DNA of 44,248 nt from Clostridiaceae bacterium. Its GTDB lineage: Bacteria; Bacillota; Clostridia; Peptostreptococcales; T1SED10-28. Position numbers and translations under genes: made by a program. Positions 35,226-42,888 of this stretch are shown in pieces (positions within the stretch are counted from its first letter, which is position 1; each line of letters starts with the position of its first letter). The notes beneath the pieces are model-generated. The model ran no database searches. It was given only the letters and a program-made list of their open reading frames with translations, and was not told where the DNA came from. The DNA is taken from positions 1-44,248 of the forward strand of contig PWEO01000198.1 in assembly GCA_003553525.1 (NCBI GenBank). Reading direction: 5' to 3'.

Positions 35226-35273
35226 ACAATTCAAAATATTTTCAAAGGAACGTTGTAAAATATTATGAATTGT
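35226..35273. repeat. Long AT-rich inverted repeat directly after topA
   Basis: The 17-base arms (35226-35242 and 35257-35273) are complementary with a single A-A mismatch; the 14-base loop contains the palindrome AACGTT. It begins at the base after the topA stop. There is no T tract, so it may be a weak terminator, a 3'-end stabiliser or a regulatory site for codY. Confidence 0.7.
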
Positions 35274-35276
35274 GGT

Positions 35277-35299
35277 AATATGCAATCATAGTGCATATT
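35277..35299. repeat. Second inverted repeat upstream of codY
   Basis: AATATGCA (35277-35284) and TGCATATT (35292-35299) are perfect 8-bp arms around ATCATAG. It lies 3 bases downstream of the previous repeat. It is a good candidate operator in the codY control region; the regulator is unknown. Confidence 0.65.
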
Positions 35300-35428
35300 T
35301 GTATAAGGCACTCATAGGGATAGAGGTAATGACTGATGATTTTGAATTTTTCGTTTTTATTAAGAAAAACCAAAAGAAGGAAATAACATAAAGATATCCC
35401 CAAATATATTATAGAGGAGGAAAAAAGT

Positions 35429-36211
35429 ATGGCAAGCTCATTATTAGCAAAAACCCGAAGAGTCAATAAGATTTTACAACAATCGGGAGAACATGCAGTA
35501 TCGTTTAATGAATTAAGCAGAATTTTAAGTGAGGTACTGGATGCCAATGTCTACGTGGCAAGTTCAAAGGGAAAGGTTTTAGGGGTTAGTTTAACGGACT
35601 CTTCTGACTGTCCTATTATTACCGACGAAAAAACCGGGCAGAAAAGATTTCCCGAGGAGTACAATGCTCAGCTTCTTAAAATTCAGGAAACCAAGCATAA
35701 TATTACCAAGGATGAATTATTGGAAATCTTTAAATACGATGTGCAAAGTTATAACAAATTAGTAACCATTGTACCGATCAACGGCAGCGGGCAGCGAATC
35801 GGAACCTTGGTTCTTGCAAAAATGGAAGACGAATTTGAAGATGAGGATCTAGTAATGGCGGAGTATAGTGCCACCGTGGTGGGGCTTGAAATTCTTCGGG
35901 CGAAAACCGAAGAAATCGAAGACGAAGCTCGAAAGAAAGCGGTCGTACAAATGGCTGTAGGTACCCTTTCCTATTCGGAACTGGAAGCCGTAGAGCACAT
36001 CTTTAATGAACTGGACGGAAAAGAAGGACTGTTGGTAGCAAGTAAAATTGCGGACCGCGTAGGAATTACCCGTTCCGTAATCGTAAATGCCCTTCGAAAG
36101 TTCGAGAGTGCCGGAGTTATCGAATCCCGTTCTCTGGGAATGAAAGGGACCCACATTAAAATTTTAAACGACTATTTGTTAGAGGAACTTCGCAGTATCC
36201 GAAACAAATAA
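35429..36211 (+). CDS. codY: GTP-sensing transcriptional pleiotropic repressor CodY
   Basis: The 260-residue CodY has an N-terminal GAF domain (about 1-155, starting [20 protein letters not shown]) that binds branched-chain amino acids and GTP. The C-terminal winged helix (about 204-230) has [21 protein letters not shown]. It represses nutrient-limitation genes and in several species motility genes. GAGGAGG precedes the ATG. Bacillus has trmFO-xerC-hslVU between topA and codY; here topA is the direct neighbour. It is closed by a strong terminator before the flagellar operon. Confidence 0.97.
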   Translation: MASSLLAKTRRVNKILQQSGEHAVSFNELSRILSEVLDANVYVASSKGKVLGVSLTDSSDCPIITDEKTGQKRFPEEYNAQLLKIQETKHNITKDELLEIFKYDVQSYNKLVTIVPINGSGQRIGTLVLAKMEDEFEDEDLVMAEYSATVVGLEILRAKTEEIEDEARKKAVVQMAVGTLSYSELEAVEHIFNELDGKEGLLVASKIADRVGITRSVIVNALRKFESAGVIESRSLGMKGTHIKILNDYLLEELRSIRNK

Positions 36212-36239
36212 GACAAATATAGGGTTTGATGAACTCATA

Positions 36240-36287
36240 AAAAAGAAGCACAAAACGTTATTTCTATAGCGTTTTGTGCTTCTTTTT
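36240..36287 (+). terminator. Strong rho-independent terminator of codY
   Basis: A perfect 18-bp stem (36240-36257/36270-36287; core GAAGCACAAAACG) extends inward by three more pairs, and its 3' arm ends in TTTTT. It insulates codY from the flagellar genes. Confidence 0.95.
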
Positions 36288-36385
36288 CGAGCGTTGGGGA
36301 AAGGTTGGGGGAGAACAGGTTGTTTGATGCAAAGGCACTTAAAGCGCAAAATGTCGAAAAAAATCGAAAAACCCCCTTCTAACTC

Positions 36386-36414
36386 TGGAAAAGCAGAGAA
36401 AAATGTTATACAAT
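36386..36414 (+). promoter_or_regulatory. Candidate sigma-A promoter for the flgB operon
   Basis: TGGAAA (36386-36391), a 17-base spacer and TACAAT (36409-36414) match sigma-A at 4/6 and 5/6. It would give a leader of about 135 bases. A second TATAAT (36526-36531) near the gene lacks a -35. No sigma-D (TAAA-N15-CGATAT) element was found in 36288-36553. Confidence 0.4.
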
Positions 36415-36553
36415 AATACTAGAGATTCTTTACTAAAAATGGGGCTAAAAGACTAGCTATTATTACTGGTCGTTGTGATAGAATAGAACAGTGAAAGTAA
36501 AAACGCATATTTAAGGATAAATCTATATAATACGAAGGAAAGGAGCAATTTCG

Positions 36554-36949
36554 GTGTATAAAAATATAAATGTTTATACGAAAGCTTTAAATGCCTCTTG
36601 GAAGCGAAATGAAGCACTGGCTAATAATATCGCAAATGTAAACACTCCGGGTTATAAACGCTCCGATGTGAAATTTCAGGAAATTCTTAAAGAAAGTCTT
36701 CAGGAAACCGCAGTACAAGGTGCAAAAACTCATCACAGACATCTGGACATCGGCGCAAAGGATTTATCGAATATTACCCACGAGATCACCGGTTCAGAAG
36801 GATATAGTACCAGACGTGACGGAAACAACGTGGATATTGATATGGAAATGGCGGAAGTAACAAAAAATAATATATATTACGAGGCCGTATCCCGTCAACT
36901 CAGCAGCAAATTAAATAGACTGAGAAGTTCTATTACAGGAGGTCGATAA
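36554..36949 (+). CDS. flgB: Flagellar basal-body rod protein FlgB
   Basis: The 131-residue rod protein has the N-terminal flg_bb_rod motif ALANNIANVNTPGYKR and a C-terminal coiled segment. FlgB forms the proximal rod with FlgC, FlgF and FliE, and is exported by the flagellar type III apparatus. The start is GTG 36554 after GAAAGGAGC. It is the first gene of a compact early flagellar operon; flgC starts 2 bases after its stop. Confidence 0.97.
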   Translation: MYKNINVYTKALNASWKRNEALANNIANVNTPGYKRSDVKFQEILKESLQETAVQGAKTHHRHLDIGAKDLSNITHEITGSEGYSTRRDGNNVDIDMEMAEVTKNNIYYEAVSRQLSSKLNRLRSSITGGR

Positions 36950-36951
36950 AG

Positions 36952-37380
36952 ATGTTTAATTCGATTAATGTCAGTGCGTCGGGACTTACCGCCGAACGGC
37001 TTAGAATGGATGTTATTTCTAAAAATATCGCCAATGCCAACACCACAAGGACTGTGAACGGCACCCCTTATCGAAGACAGGTGGTAACCTTTGAGACCAA
37101 AAGTGAAGCCCAAAGTTTTCAACAGCATTTATCCAATCAAATGGGAAAATTCTCCGGAGTGGAAGTTACGGGAATCAAAGAGGATCAATCCCCATTGAAA
37201 AATGTTTATGAGCCCGGGCACCCCGATGCCAACGAACAGGGATATGTGTTAAAGCCTAATGTGGACATCGTTACGGAAATGGCCAATATGATTTCCGCAA
37301 CAAGAGCTTATGAAGCCAATGTTACATCCATTGATGCGGCAAAAAATATGTCCCAGCGGGCATTGGAAATCGGAAGATAA
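36952..37380 (+). CDS. flgC: Flagellar basal-body rod protein FlgC
   Basis: This 142-residue FlgC has the N-terminal rod motif MDVISKNIANANTTRTVNGT and the C-terminal flg_bbr signature (VTEMANMISATRAYEANVTS). It polymerises in the rod above FlgB. The upstream ribosome binding site (AGGAGGTCG) overlaps the flgB end. Confidence 0.97.
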   Translation: MFNSINVSASGLTAERLRMDVISKNIANANTTRTVNGTPYRRQVVTFETKSEAQSFQQHLSNQMGKFSGVEVTGIKEDQSPLKNVYEPGHPDANEQGYVLKPNVDIVTEMANMISATRAYEANVTSIDAAKNMSQRALEIGR

Positions 37381-37398
37381 TCAGTAGGAGGCTAGATG

Positions 37399-37704
37399 AT
37401 GGAAGTACAAGGGTTACAACAAATCAACCCCGGCACAAGCAATGTACAGGGACGTTTACATAATCAAAACTTAACCGGCAAGGCCCCCTCCTTTATGGAG
37501 TATATGAATCAAGCCATCGATGAGACCAATCGATTGGACCTGGAGGCGGAAAATTTATCCATGAAACTGGCCGCAGGGGAACTTGATAATACCCATGAGG
37601 CGGTTATTGCTGCGCAAAAAGCAGAAATATCCCTACAGTTTATTACGGAAATACGCAACAAAGTACTAGACGCTTACAATGAAATCATGCGAATGCAAAT
37701 ATAA
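37399..37704 (+). CDS. fliE: Flagellar hook-basal body protein FliE
   Basis: The 101-residue FliE has the helical C-terminal half TRLDLEAEN-like segment (NRLDLEAENLSMKLAAGELD) and EAVIAAQKAEISLQFITEIR. It joins the MS ring to the rod. Of two adjacent ATGs, 37399 lies 7 bases from AGGAGG and is preferred over 37396. Confidence 0.95.
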   Translation: MEVQGLQQINPGTSNVQGRLHNQNLTGKAPSFMEYMNQAIDETNRLDLEAENLSMKLAAGELDNTHEAVIAAQKAEISLQFITEIRNKVLDAYNEIMRMQI

Positions 37705-37732
37705 GGTGTTATGACAGAAAAGAGGTGTGGCA

Positions 37733-39277
37733 ATGTTCGAGTCCTTTCAAAAAATGCGAGATCAGATGAATGAGTATTTTCAAAAGCTGGATAAGAAACA
37801 AAGAGTTCAATTAGGAGTGGGCACGGCGATCACACTGTTGGTTTTGACCGGTCTAATACTCTTTTTTTTAAGAACCGATTACGTACCCCTGTACAGCAAT
37901 TTAGAAGCGCGACAATCCGGAGAAATCATGGAAACCTTAAGAGCCAATAATATCGACGCCAAGTACGGCAGGACCAGCAGCGAGATATTAGTGGATAAGG
38001 ACGATCTTCATGATGCGGAGGTGATCATCGCCACTCAGGGGCTACCGAAAACCACCAGTGCTTACGACGAACTTTTCGGAAGTTCCTTTATGATGACCAG
38101 TGAGGATCGGAAAAAACAATATCAGATCAGTCTGCAAAATCATTTGGCGCAAACCATTTCCCGACTGGACGGGATCCGGGGAGCGGACGTAAACATAAGC
38201 TTACCGGAACGTACCGGATACGTGTTTTCTGACAGAGAAGAAAATGCGAAAGCAACGGTATCACTACATAGCTTAGATCGAAGTTTAGAGCAACAAAGTG
38301 TTGACGGGATTGCGGTTCTTGTATCCAATGCGGTAGAAGGCTTAGAGCCCGACAATGTATCGATTCACGGACCCGACGGAAGGGTTCTGAACACTACTAA
38401 CCACGGAGAGGGTCAATTTAATGTTGGAGATCAACGGGAACTTCAACTGATTGTACAAGAGGACCTTGAAAACAGTATTCGGGAATTTTTAGGTACGGTA
38501 TACGGACCGGAGAATTTATCGATTATTACCAGTGTGCAATTGAATTTTGACAGCAGAATACGGGAAGAGGTTCGTTTCGAACCTCCCATTGAAGGGGAAA
38601 CCGAAGGGATCCCCCGAAGTCTGCAGGAGTTTGAAAAGAGTTCCTATGATGAGATGATCGGAGGCGTTCCCGGGACCGATGAAAACATCGAGGCCCCTCA
38701 ATATGTTGAAGGGGAAGAAGGCACTTCCCGTTACGAGGAAGCCAGCCGAACGATCAACTATGAAATCAATGAAATCAATGAACGGATTGTGGGAGCCCAG
38801 GGGCAGGTGGAAGATATTAGTGTGGCGGTTTACGTCAACTCCGGAGCCCTGGCTGACGGAGATTTATCCGACGAAGAACGATTGGAGTTGGAAAGTCTGA
38901 TATCCGCAGCGGCAGGATTACAAACAGAAGTTGTAGAAGTAGCGGTTCGGGATTTTATTGGAGTTGAAGGATTGACTACACCGCCTTCGGAAGAAAGGTC
39001 CTGGTGGCAAAATCCTGCGGTGCTCATCGGCTTGATAGGTTTTTTAGTACTGGGAATTATTATCGGAGTAGCCTTAATGCGAAAGCGAAGAAAAGACCAA
39101 CAGGAAGTTGAAGACGACCTTGCAAAGCATGAACAGGTTTTCCAGAAGGAAAGCACCATGAATGATATTGATTTCAATATGCAGGGATCGGAAGTAAAGC
39201 AGCAAATTGAAAAACTGGTAGACAAAAAACCTGATGCCGTGGCACAACTCCTACGGAATTGGATCAGCGAAGATTAG
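37733..39277 (+). CDS. fliF: Flagellar MS-ring protein FliF
   Basis: This 514-residue MS-ring protein has a short cytoplasmic N-terminus and TM1 (about 26-46). Ring-building motifs follow (FFLRTDYVPLYSNLEARQSG, then the YscJ-like AEVIIATQGLPKTTSAYDEL). TM2 is at about 427-449 (VLIGLIGFLVLGIIIGVALM), with a C-terminal cytoplasmic tail for FliG binding (VAQLLRNWISED). GTG 37727 lies inside the GAGGTG ribosome binding site, so the ATG at 37733 is used. FliF is the base on which the export gate and switch assemble. Confidence 0.96.
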   Translation: MFESFQKMRDQMNEYFQKLDKKQRVQLGVGTAITLLVLTGLILFFLRTDYVPLYSNLEARQSGEIMETLRANNIDAKYGRTSSEILVDKDDLHDAEVIIATQGLPKTTSAYDELFGSSFMMTSEDRKKQYQISLQNHLAQTISRLDGIRGADVNISLPERTGYVFSDREENAKATVSLHSLDRSLEQQSVDGIAVLVSNAVEGLEPDNVSIHGPDGRVLNTTNHGEGQFNVGDQRELQLIVQEDLENSIREFLGTVYGPENLSIITSVQLNFDSRIREEVRFEPPIEGETEGIPRSLQEFEKSSYDEMIGGVPGTDENIEAPQYVEGEEGTSRYEEASRTINYEINEINERIVGAQGQVEDISVAVYVNSGALADGDLSDEERLELESLISAAAGLQTEVVEVAVRDFIGVEGLTTPPSEERSWWQNPAVLIGLIGFLVLGIIIGVALMRKRRKDQQEVEDDLAKHEQVFQKESTMNDIDFNMQGSEVKQQIEKLVDKKPDAVAQLLRNWISED

Positions 39278-39287
39278 AGGTGGAACT

Positions 39288-40304
39288 ATGGCAAGTAGAG
39301 GAAAAGGAACCGTCAGTGGAAAAGAAAAGGCCGCAGTGCTTTTAATCAGCCTGGGACCGGAATACTCAGCAGAAATTTTCAAGCATCTCACCGATGAAGA
39401 GATCGAAGAACTTACTCTGAATATTGCCAATATGAACAAGGTGGATCCGGTAAAAAAAGAGGAAATATTGGATGAGTTTTATCAAATCTGTGTAGCCCAG
39501 GAATACATCTCCGAAGGGGGCATCAATTATGCCAAGGATGTACTGGAAAAAGCCCTGGGATCACAAAAGGCCATGGACATTATCGGAAAACTTACTGCCT
39601 CCCTTCAGGTAAAACCCTTTGATTTTGCCCGGAAGGCGGAGCCCAGTCAGCTCCTTAATTTTATTCAAAACGAACATCCTCAAACCATTGCCCTGATATT
39701 ATCCTATTTATCCTCGGAGAAGTCGGGACAAATACTGTCCGCCCTGCCCCAGGTAAAACAATCGGAAGTGGCCCAGCGAATCGCCACCATGGACCGAACC
39801 TCCCCGGAGATCATTCGGGAAGTGGAAGGGGTTTTGGAGGGAAAACTGTCTTCCCTGGTAAGTCAGGACTATACCACTGCCGGAGGCATTGAGTCCATTG
39901 TGGATATCTTAAACTCCGTGGATCGGGGTACGGAGAAAAATATTATGGATACCCTGGAAATTGAAGATGCGGAACTGGCTGAAGAAATCAGGAAGCGTAT
40001 GTTTGTATTTGAAGACATTATTAACTTAGACAGTGCTTCCATACAACGATTCATCCGAGAGATCGACAATAACGATCTGGCCGTAGCTTTAAAAGGTGCT
40101 ACCGATGAGGTGGCGGAAGTAATTTACGGAAACATGTCGAAGCGTATGGCGGAAATGATCAAAGAGGATATGGAGTTCATGGGACCTGTAAGACTGAGAG
40201 ATGTAGAAGAAGCCCAGCAAAAAATCGTGAATGTTATCCGAAAACTGGAGGAAGCCGGGGAGATCATTATTGCCCGTGGTGGAGGAGATGAGATCATTGT
40301 ATAA
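39288..40304 (+). CDS. fliG: Flagellar motor switch protein FliG
   Basis: The 338-residue switch protein has an N-terminal FliF-binding domain (KAAVLLISLGPEYSAEIFKHL), a middle domain with EHPQTIALILSYL, and a C-terminal charged torque helix region (KRMFVFEDIINLDSASIQRFI). It transfers torque from MotAB and sets direction with FliM. The reading frame is open upstream, but the ATG 39288 follows AGAGGTGG and lies just after the fliF stop. Confidence 0.97.
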   Translation: MASRGKGTVSGKEKAAVLLISLGPEYSAEIFKHLTDEEIEELTLNIANMNKVDPVKKEEILDEFYQICVAQEYISEGGINYAKDVLEKALGSQKAMDIIGKLTASLQVKPFDFARKAEPSQLLNFIQNEHPQTIALILSYLSSEKSGQILSALPQVKQSEVAQRIATMDRTSPEIIREVEGVLEGKLSSLVSQDYTTAGGIESIVDILNSVDRGTEKNIMDTLEIEDAELAEEIRKRMFVFEDIINLDSASIQRFIREIDNNDLAVALKGATDEVAEVIYGNMSKRMAEMIKEDMEFMGPVRLRDVEEAQQKIVNVIRKLEEAGEIIIARGGGDEIIV

Positions 40305-41082
40305 AGTCTATAAGTCGACATATGTGGATCTGGGAGAAAAAAAAGAACTGACTTTTACAGAAAAAGATTTTAAGGATTCCTCTAAAAAAGCCGATAATAC
40401 AGACAGGGAAGAGAAAAGCAGTCTTCAGGAAAAACGATCTTCCCTGGCAAATATTGAAGAAAAACTCCAGGAAGCGGAGGAGAAAGCCCAAAGAGTTATG
40501 GAACAGGCGGAACAAACAGCGGAAGAGATCCTGGCAAAAGCCGACAAGGAAAGGGAAGAAATCCTAAAACAGGCGGAAAATCAGGGTTTTGAAAAAGGAT
40601 ACCAGGAAGGCTTCCAAGTCGGTGAACTTAAAGGTTATGAAGAAGAGAAGACCTATATTCAAGAGGCCAAGGACTTAAAGAAACAGGCCTATGTGGACCG
40701 GAACAACCTGGCAAAGGAGCTGGAGGAATCCATCATTGATCTGAGCATCAATGCTATTGAAAAAGTCATTGCCAAAGAGTTGGAAAAAGATCACGAACTG
40801 TTGTTGAATTTGATTGAAAACGGTTTGAAAAAATCCACTTATACGGAAACCTTAATCATCCGAGTTTCCGAAGGAGATTATGATTTGATTGATGTAAACA
40901 AGAACAAGATTTACATGATGACGGAAGGTATTGATGATATAAAAATTAAGGTGGACCACTCCTTTCAGAAAAACGAAATCATCATCGAAACCAACTCGGG
41001 AATTATCAACGCGGGACTGAAGACACAGATAGAACAAATACATAAGGCTTTTAAAGATTTACTGCAAAGTGAGGGTGTCTAG
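40288..41082 (+). CDS. fliH: Flagellar assembly protein FliH
   Basis: This 264-residue protein has a charged coiled-coil middle (about 50-130, Glu/Lys/Ala rich with EKAQRVMEQAEQTAEEIL), a GFEKGYQEGFQVGELKG glycine-repeat stretch, and a C-terminal FliH/HrpE-like domain (AIEKVIAKELEKDHELLLNL). FliH regulates the FliI ATPase. Start: ATG 40288 overlaps the end of fliG by 17 bases; TTG 40297, with more usual spacing from GGAGGAG, is the alternative. Confidence 0.9.
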   Translation: MRSLYKVYKSTYVDLGEKKELTFTEKDFKDSSKKADNTDREEKSSLQEKRSSLANIEEKLQEAEEKAQRVMEQAEQTAEEILAKADKEREEILKQAENQGFEKGYQEGFQVGELKGYEEEKTYIQEAKDLKKQAYVDRNNLAKELEESIIDLSINAIEKVIAKELEKDHELLLNLIENGLKKSTYTETLIIRVSEGDYDLIDVNKNKIYMMTEGIDDIKIKVDHSFQKNEIIIETNSGIINAGLKTQIEQIHKAFKDLLQSEGV

Positions 41083-41084
41083 CT

Positions 41085-42395
41085 ATGAAAATCTCCCTGG
41101 ATAAATATTATAAACGGTTGGAAGAAGTGGAGCTTGCCCGACAGTTAGGTAAGGTCTCCCAGGTAATCGGTCTGACCATAGAATCCAATGGTCCGGCGGT
41201 GAAAATCGGCGAAGTCTGCAATATTTATCCACTCAGGGGAACCGGTGCGGTAAAAGCAGAAGCCGTAGGCTTTAAGGGACAAAAAGTTCTGCTGATGCCC
41301 TTGGGGGAGATGGAAGGTATCGGACCGGGAAGCAAGGTGGAAGCACTGGGCGCCCCTTTAAATGTCGGGGTAAGCAATGAACTTTTAGGCCGGGTTTTGG
41401 ACGGCCTGGGCCAGCCCATCGACGGAAAAGGACCCATATCCACGGAAAAAACCTATTCCGTTACAGCGGCCCCGCCGAATCCCTTAACCCGAACAAGAAT
41501 TACGGAACCCTTAGCCCTTGGAGTCCGGTCTATTGATGCCCTTCTTACCGTAGGGAACGGACAGCGGATCGGAATCTTTGCAGGAAGCGGTGTGGGTAAG
41601 AGTACGCTTCTTGGAATGATTGCCAGGAACACCCAAGCCGATGTAAACGTCATTGGACTCATCGGCGAGCGGGGACGGGAAGTAAAAGAGTTTATTGAAA
41701 ATGACTTAAAAGAAGAGGGACTAAAGCGCTCCGTGGTAATTGTGGCCACCTCGGATCAGCCGGCTTTAATCAGGATGAAGGGCGCCTTGCTTGCCACCTC
41801 TATTGCGGAGTATTTTCGTAATCGCGGGAAAAACGTGATGCTTCTAATGGATTCCATCACCCGTTTTTCCATGGCCCAAAGGGAAGTGGGGCTGGCCATC
41901 GGTGAACCCCCCGTAACCAAAGGGTATACCCCTTCTGTATTTGCCACCCTACCCAAACTACTGGAGCGCTCCGGAACATCGGATAAAGGGGCAATTACAG
42001 GACTGTACACGGTATTGGTCGATGGAGATGATATGAATGAGCCCATAGCCGATGCCGTCAGAGGAATTCTAGACGGCCATGTGGTTCTTTCCCGTAAACT
42101 GGCGAACAAAGGACATTATCCCGCTGTGGATGTTTTATCCAGTATCAGTCGTGTAATGCCGAATGTAGCCGACAAGGAACATATAAAAGCCGCCAACGAC
42201 GTAAAAGAGATTCTGGCAAATTACGATGAAAATGAGGATTTGATTAATATCGGGGCCTACGCCAAGGGAACCAATCCTAAAATTGATTACGCAATCTCTA
42301 AAATATCCAAAGTCAACAGCTTTTTAACCCAGGACGTCCATGACCGCCTTAATTTTCAAGAGGTTGTGGATCATTTAAAAACCCTGTTACAGTAA
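41085..42395 (+). CDS. fliI: Flagellum-specific ATP synthase FliI
   Basis: The 436-residue F1-beta-like ATPase has Walker A AGSGVGKST (166-174), LIGERGREVKEFI, Walker B LLMDSITRFSMAQREVGLA and EPPVTKGYTPSVFATLPKLLERSG. It energises flagellar export with FliH and FliJ. The ATG lies 2 bases after the fliH stop. Confidence 0.97.
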   Translation: MKISLDKYYKRLEEVELARQLGKVSQVIGLTIESNGPAVKIGEVCNIYPLRGTGAVKAEAVGFKGQKVLLMPLGEMEGIGPGSKVEALGAPLNVGVSNELLGRVLDGLGQPIDGKGPISTEKTYSVTAAPPNPLTRTRITEPLALGVRSIDALLTVGNGQRIGIFAGSGVGKSTLLGMIARNTQADVNVIGLIGERGREVKEFIENDLKEEGLKRSVVIVATSDQPALIRMKGALLATSIAEYFRNRGKNVMLLMDSITRFSMAQREVGLAIGEPPVTKGYTPSVFATLPKLLERSGTSDKGAITGLYTVLVDGDDMNEPIADAVRGILDGHVVLSRKLANKGHYPAVDVLSSISRVMPNVADKEHIKAANDVKEILANYDENEDLINIGAYAKGTNPKIDYAISKISKVNSFLTQDVHDRLNFQEVVDHLKTLLQ

Positions 42396-42433
42396 ATAAA
42401 CAGTAAAGCTAGAAATCATAAGGAGTGATGTCC

Positions 42434-42877
42434 ATGGAAAAATCCTTTTCCTATCGATTTGAAAATATATTGGATATTAAAGAAAAATTGGAAAACGAAC
42501 GAAAAAATCAATTAGGCAAAGCAGTTCAGCGATTGGAAGCGGCAGAAAGCAAACTCCATCAGTGGATTGAACGGAAATACCAGGCGGAAGAGGATTGGAA
42601 TGATCAAGCCCGGGACGTTCGTAAAATACAGTTTTTTCAGCAAGCGGAGCACAGCTTCGAATACTTTGAAAGAATGATCCAACGGGCTAAAGAGGAAATT
42701 GAGGAAAGAGAAAAGGAAGTGACGGAAGCCCGAAATAAATTGATGAAAGCAAAAAAAGATACAAAAATCTTTGAAAAAATCAAAGAAAAAGATTATGAAA
42801 GTCACCGCATTGTGGAACAGCGAAAAGAAAGTGAATTGATTGACCAGATTGTAACCCATCAATCATCCCGGAAGTAG
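42434..42877 (+). CDS. fliJ: Flagellar export protein FliJ
   Basis: This 147-residue, all-helical, highly charged coiled-coil protein opens SYRFENILDIKEKLENERKN, the FliJ N-terminal pattern. FliJ is the stalk of the FliI hexamer and an export chaperone escort. Sequence conservation is low; the call relies on length, coiled coil and position after fliI. Of three in-frame starts (GTG 42425, ATG 42428, ATG 42434), 42434 has the best spacing to AAGGAG. Confidence 0.88.
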   Translation: MEKSFSYRFENILDIKEKLENERKNQLGKAVQRLEAAESKLHQWIERKYQAEEDWNDQARDVRKIQFFQQAEHSFEYFERMIQRAKEEIEEREKEVTEARNKLMKAKKDTKIFEKIKEKDYESHRIVEQRKESELIDQIVTHQSSRK

Positions 42878-42888
42878 AGGTGAGACCT

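Noticed and set aside
34644-35285. Minus-strand open frame of 213 codons over the topA 3' end
   Set aside because: It mirrors the Lys/Glu- and Cys-rich zinc ribbons of TopA; the Phe-rich composition is typical of antisense reading.
35226-35428. CodY box for codY autoregulation
   Set aside because: No stretch comes close to the AATTTTCWGAAAATT consensus; the best alignments had too many mismatches.
36434-36520. Sigma-D flagellar promoter before flgB
   Set aside because: TAAA tetramers occur, but none has a GCCGATAA-like element at the required distance.
39234-39287. Upstream extension of fliG into fliF
   Set aside because: It overlaps fliF by 44 bases and lacks a ribosome binding site; ATG 39288 has one and gives the usual N-terminus.
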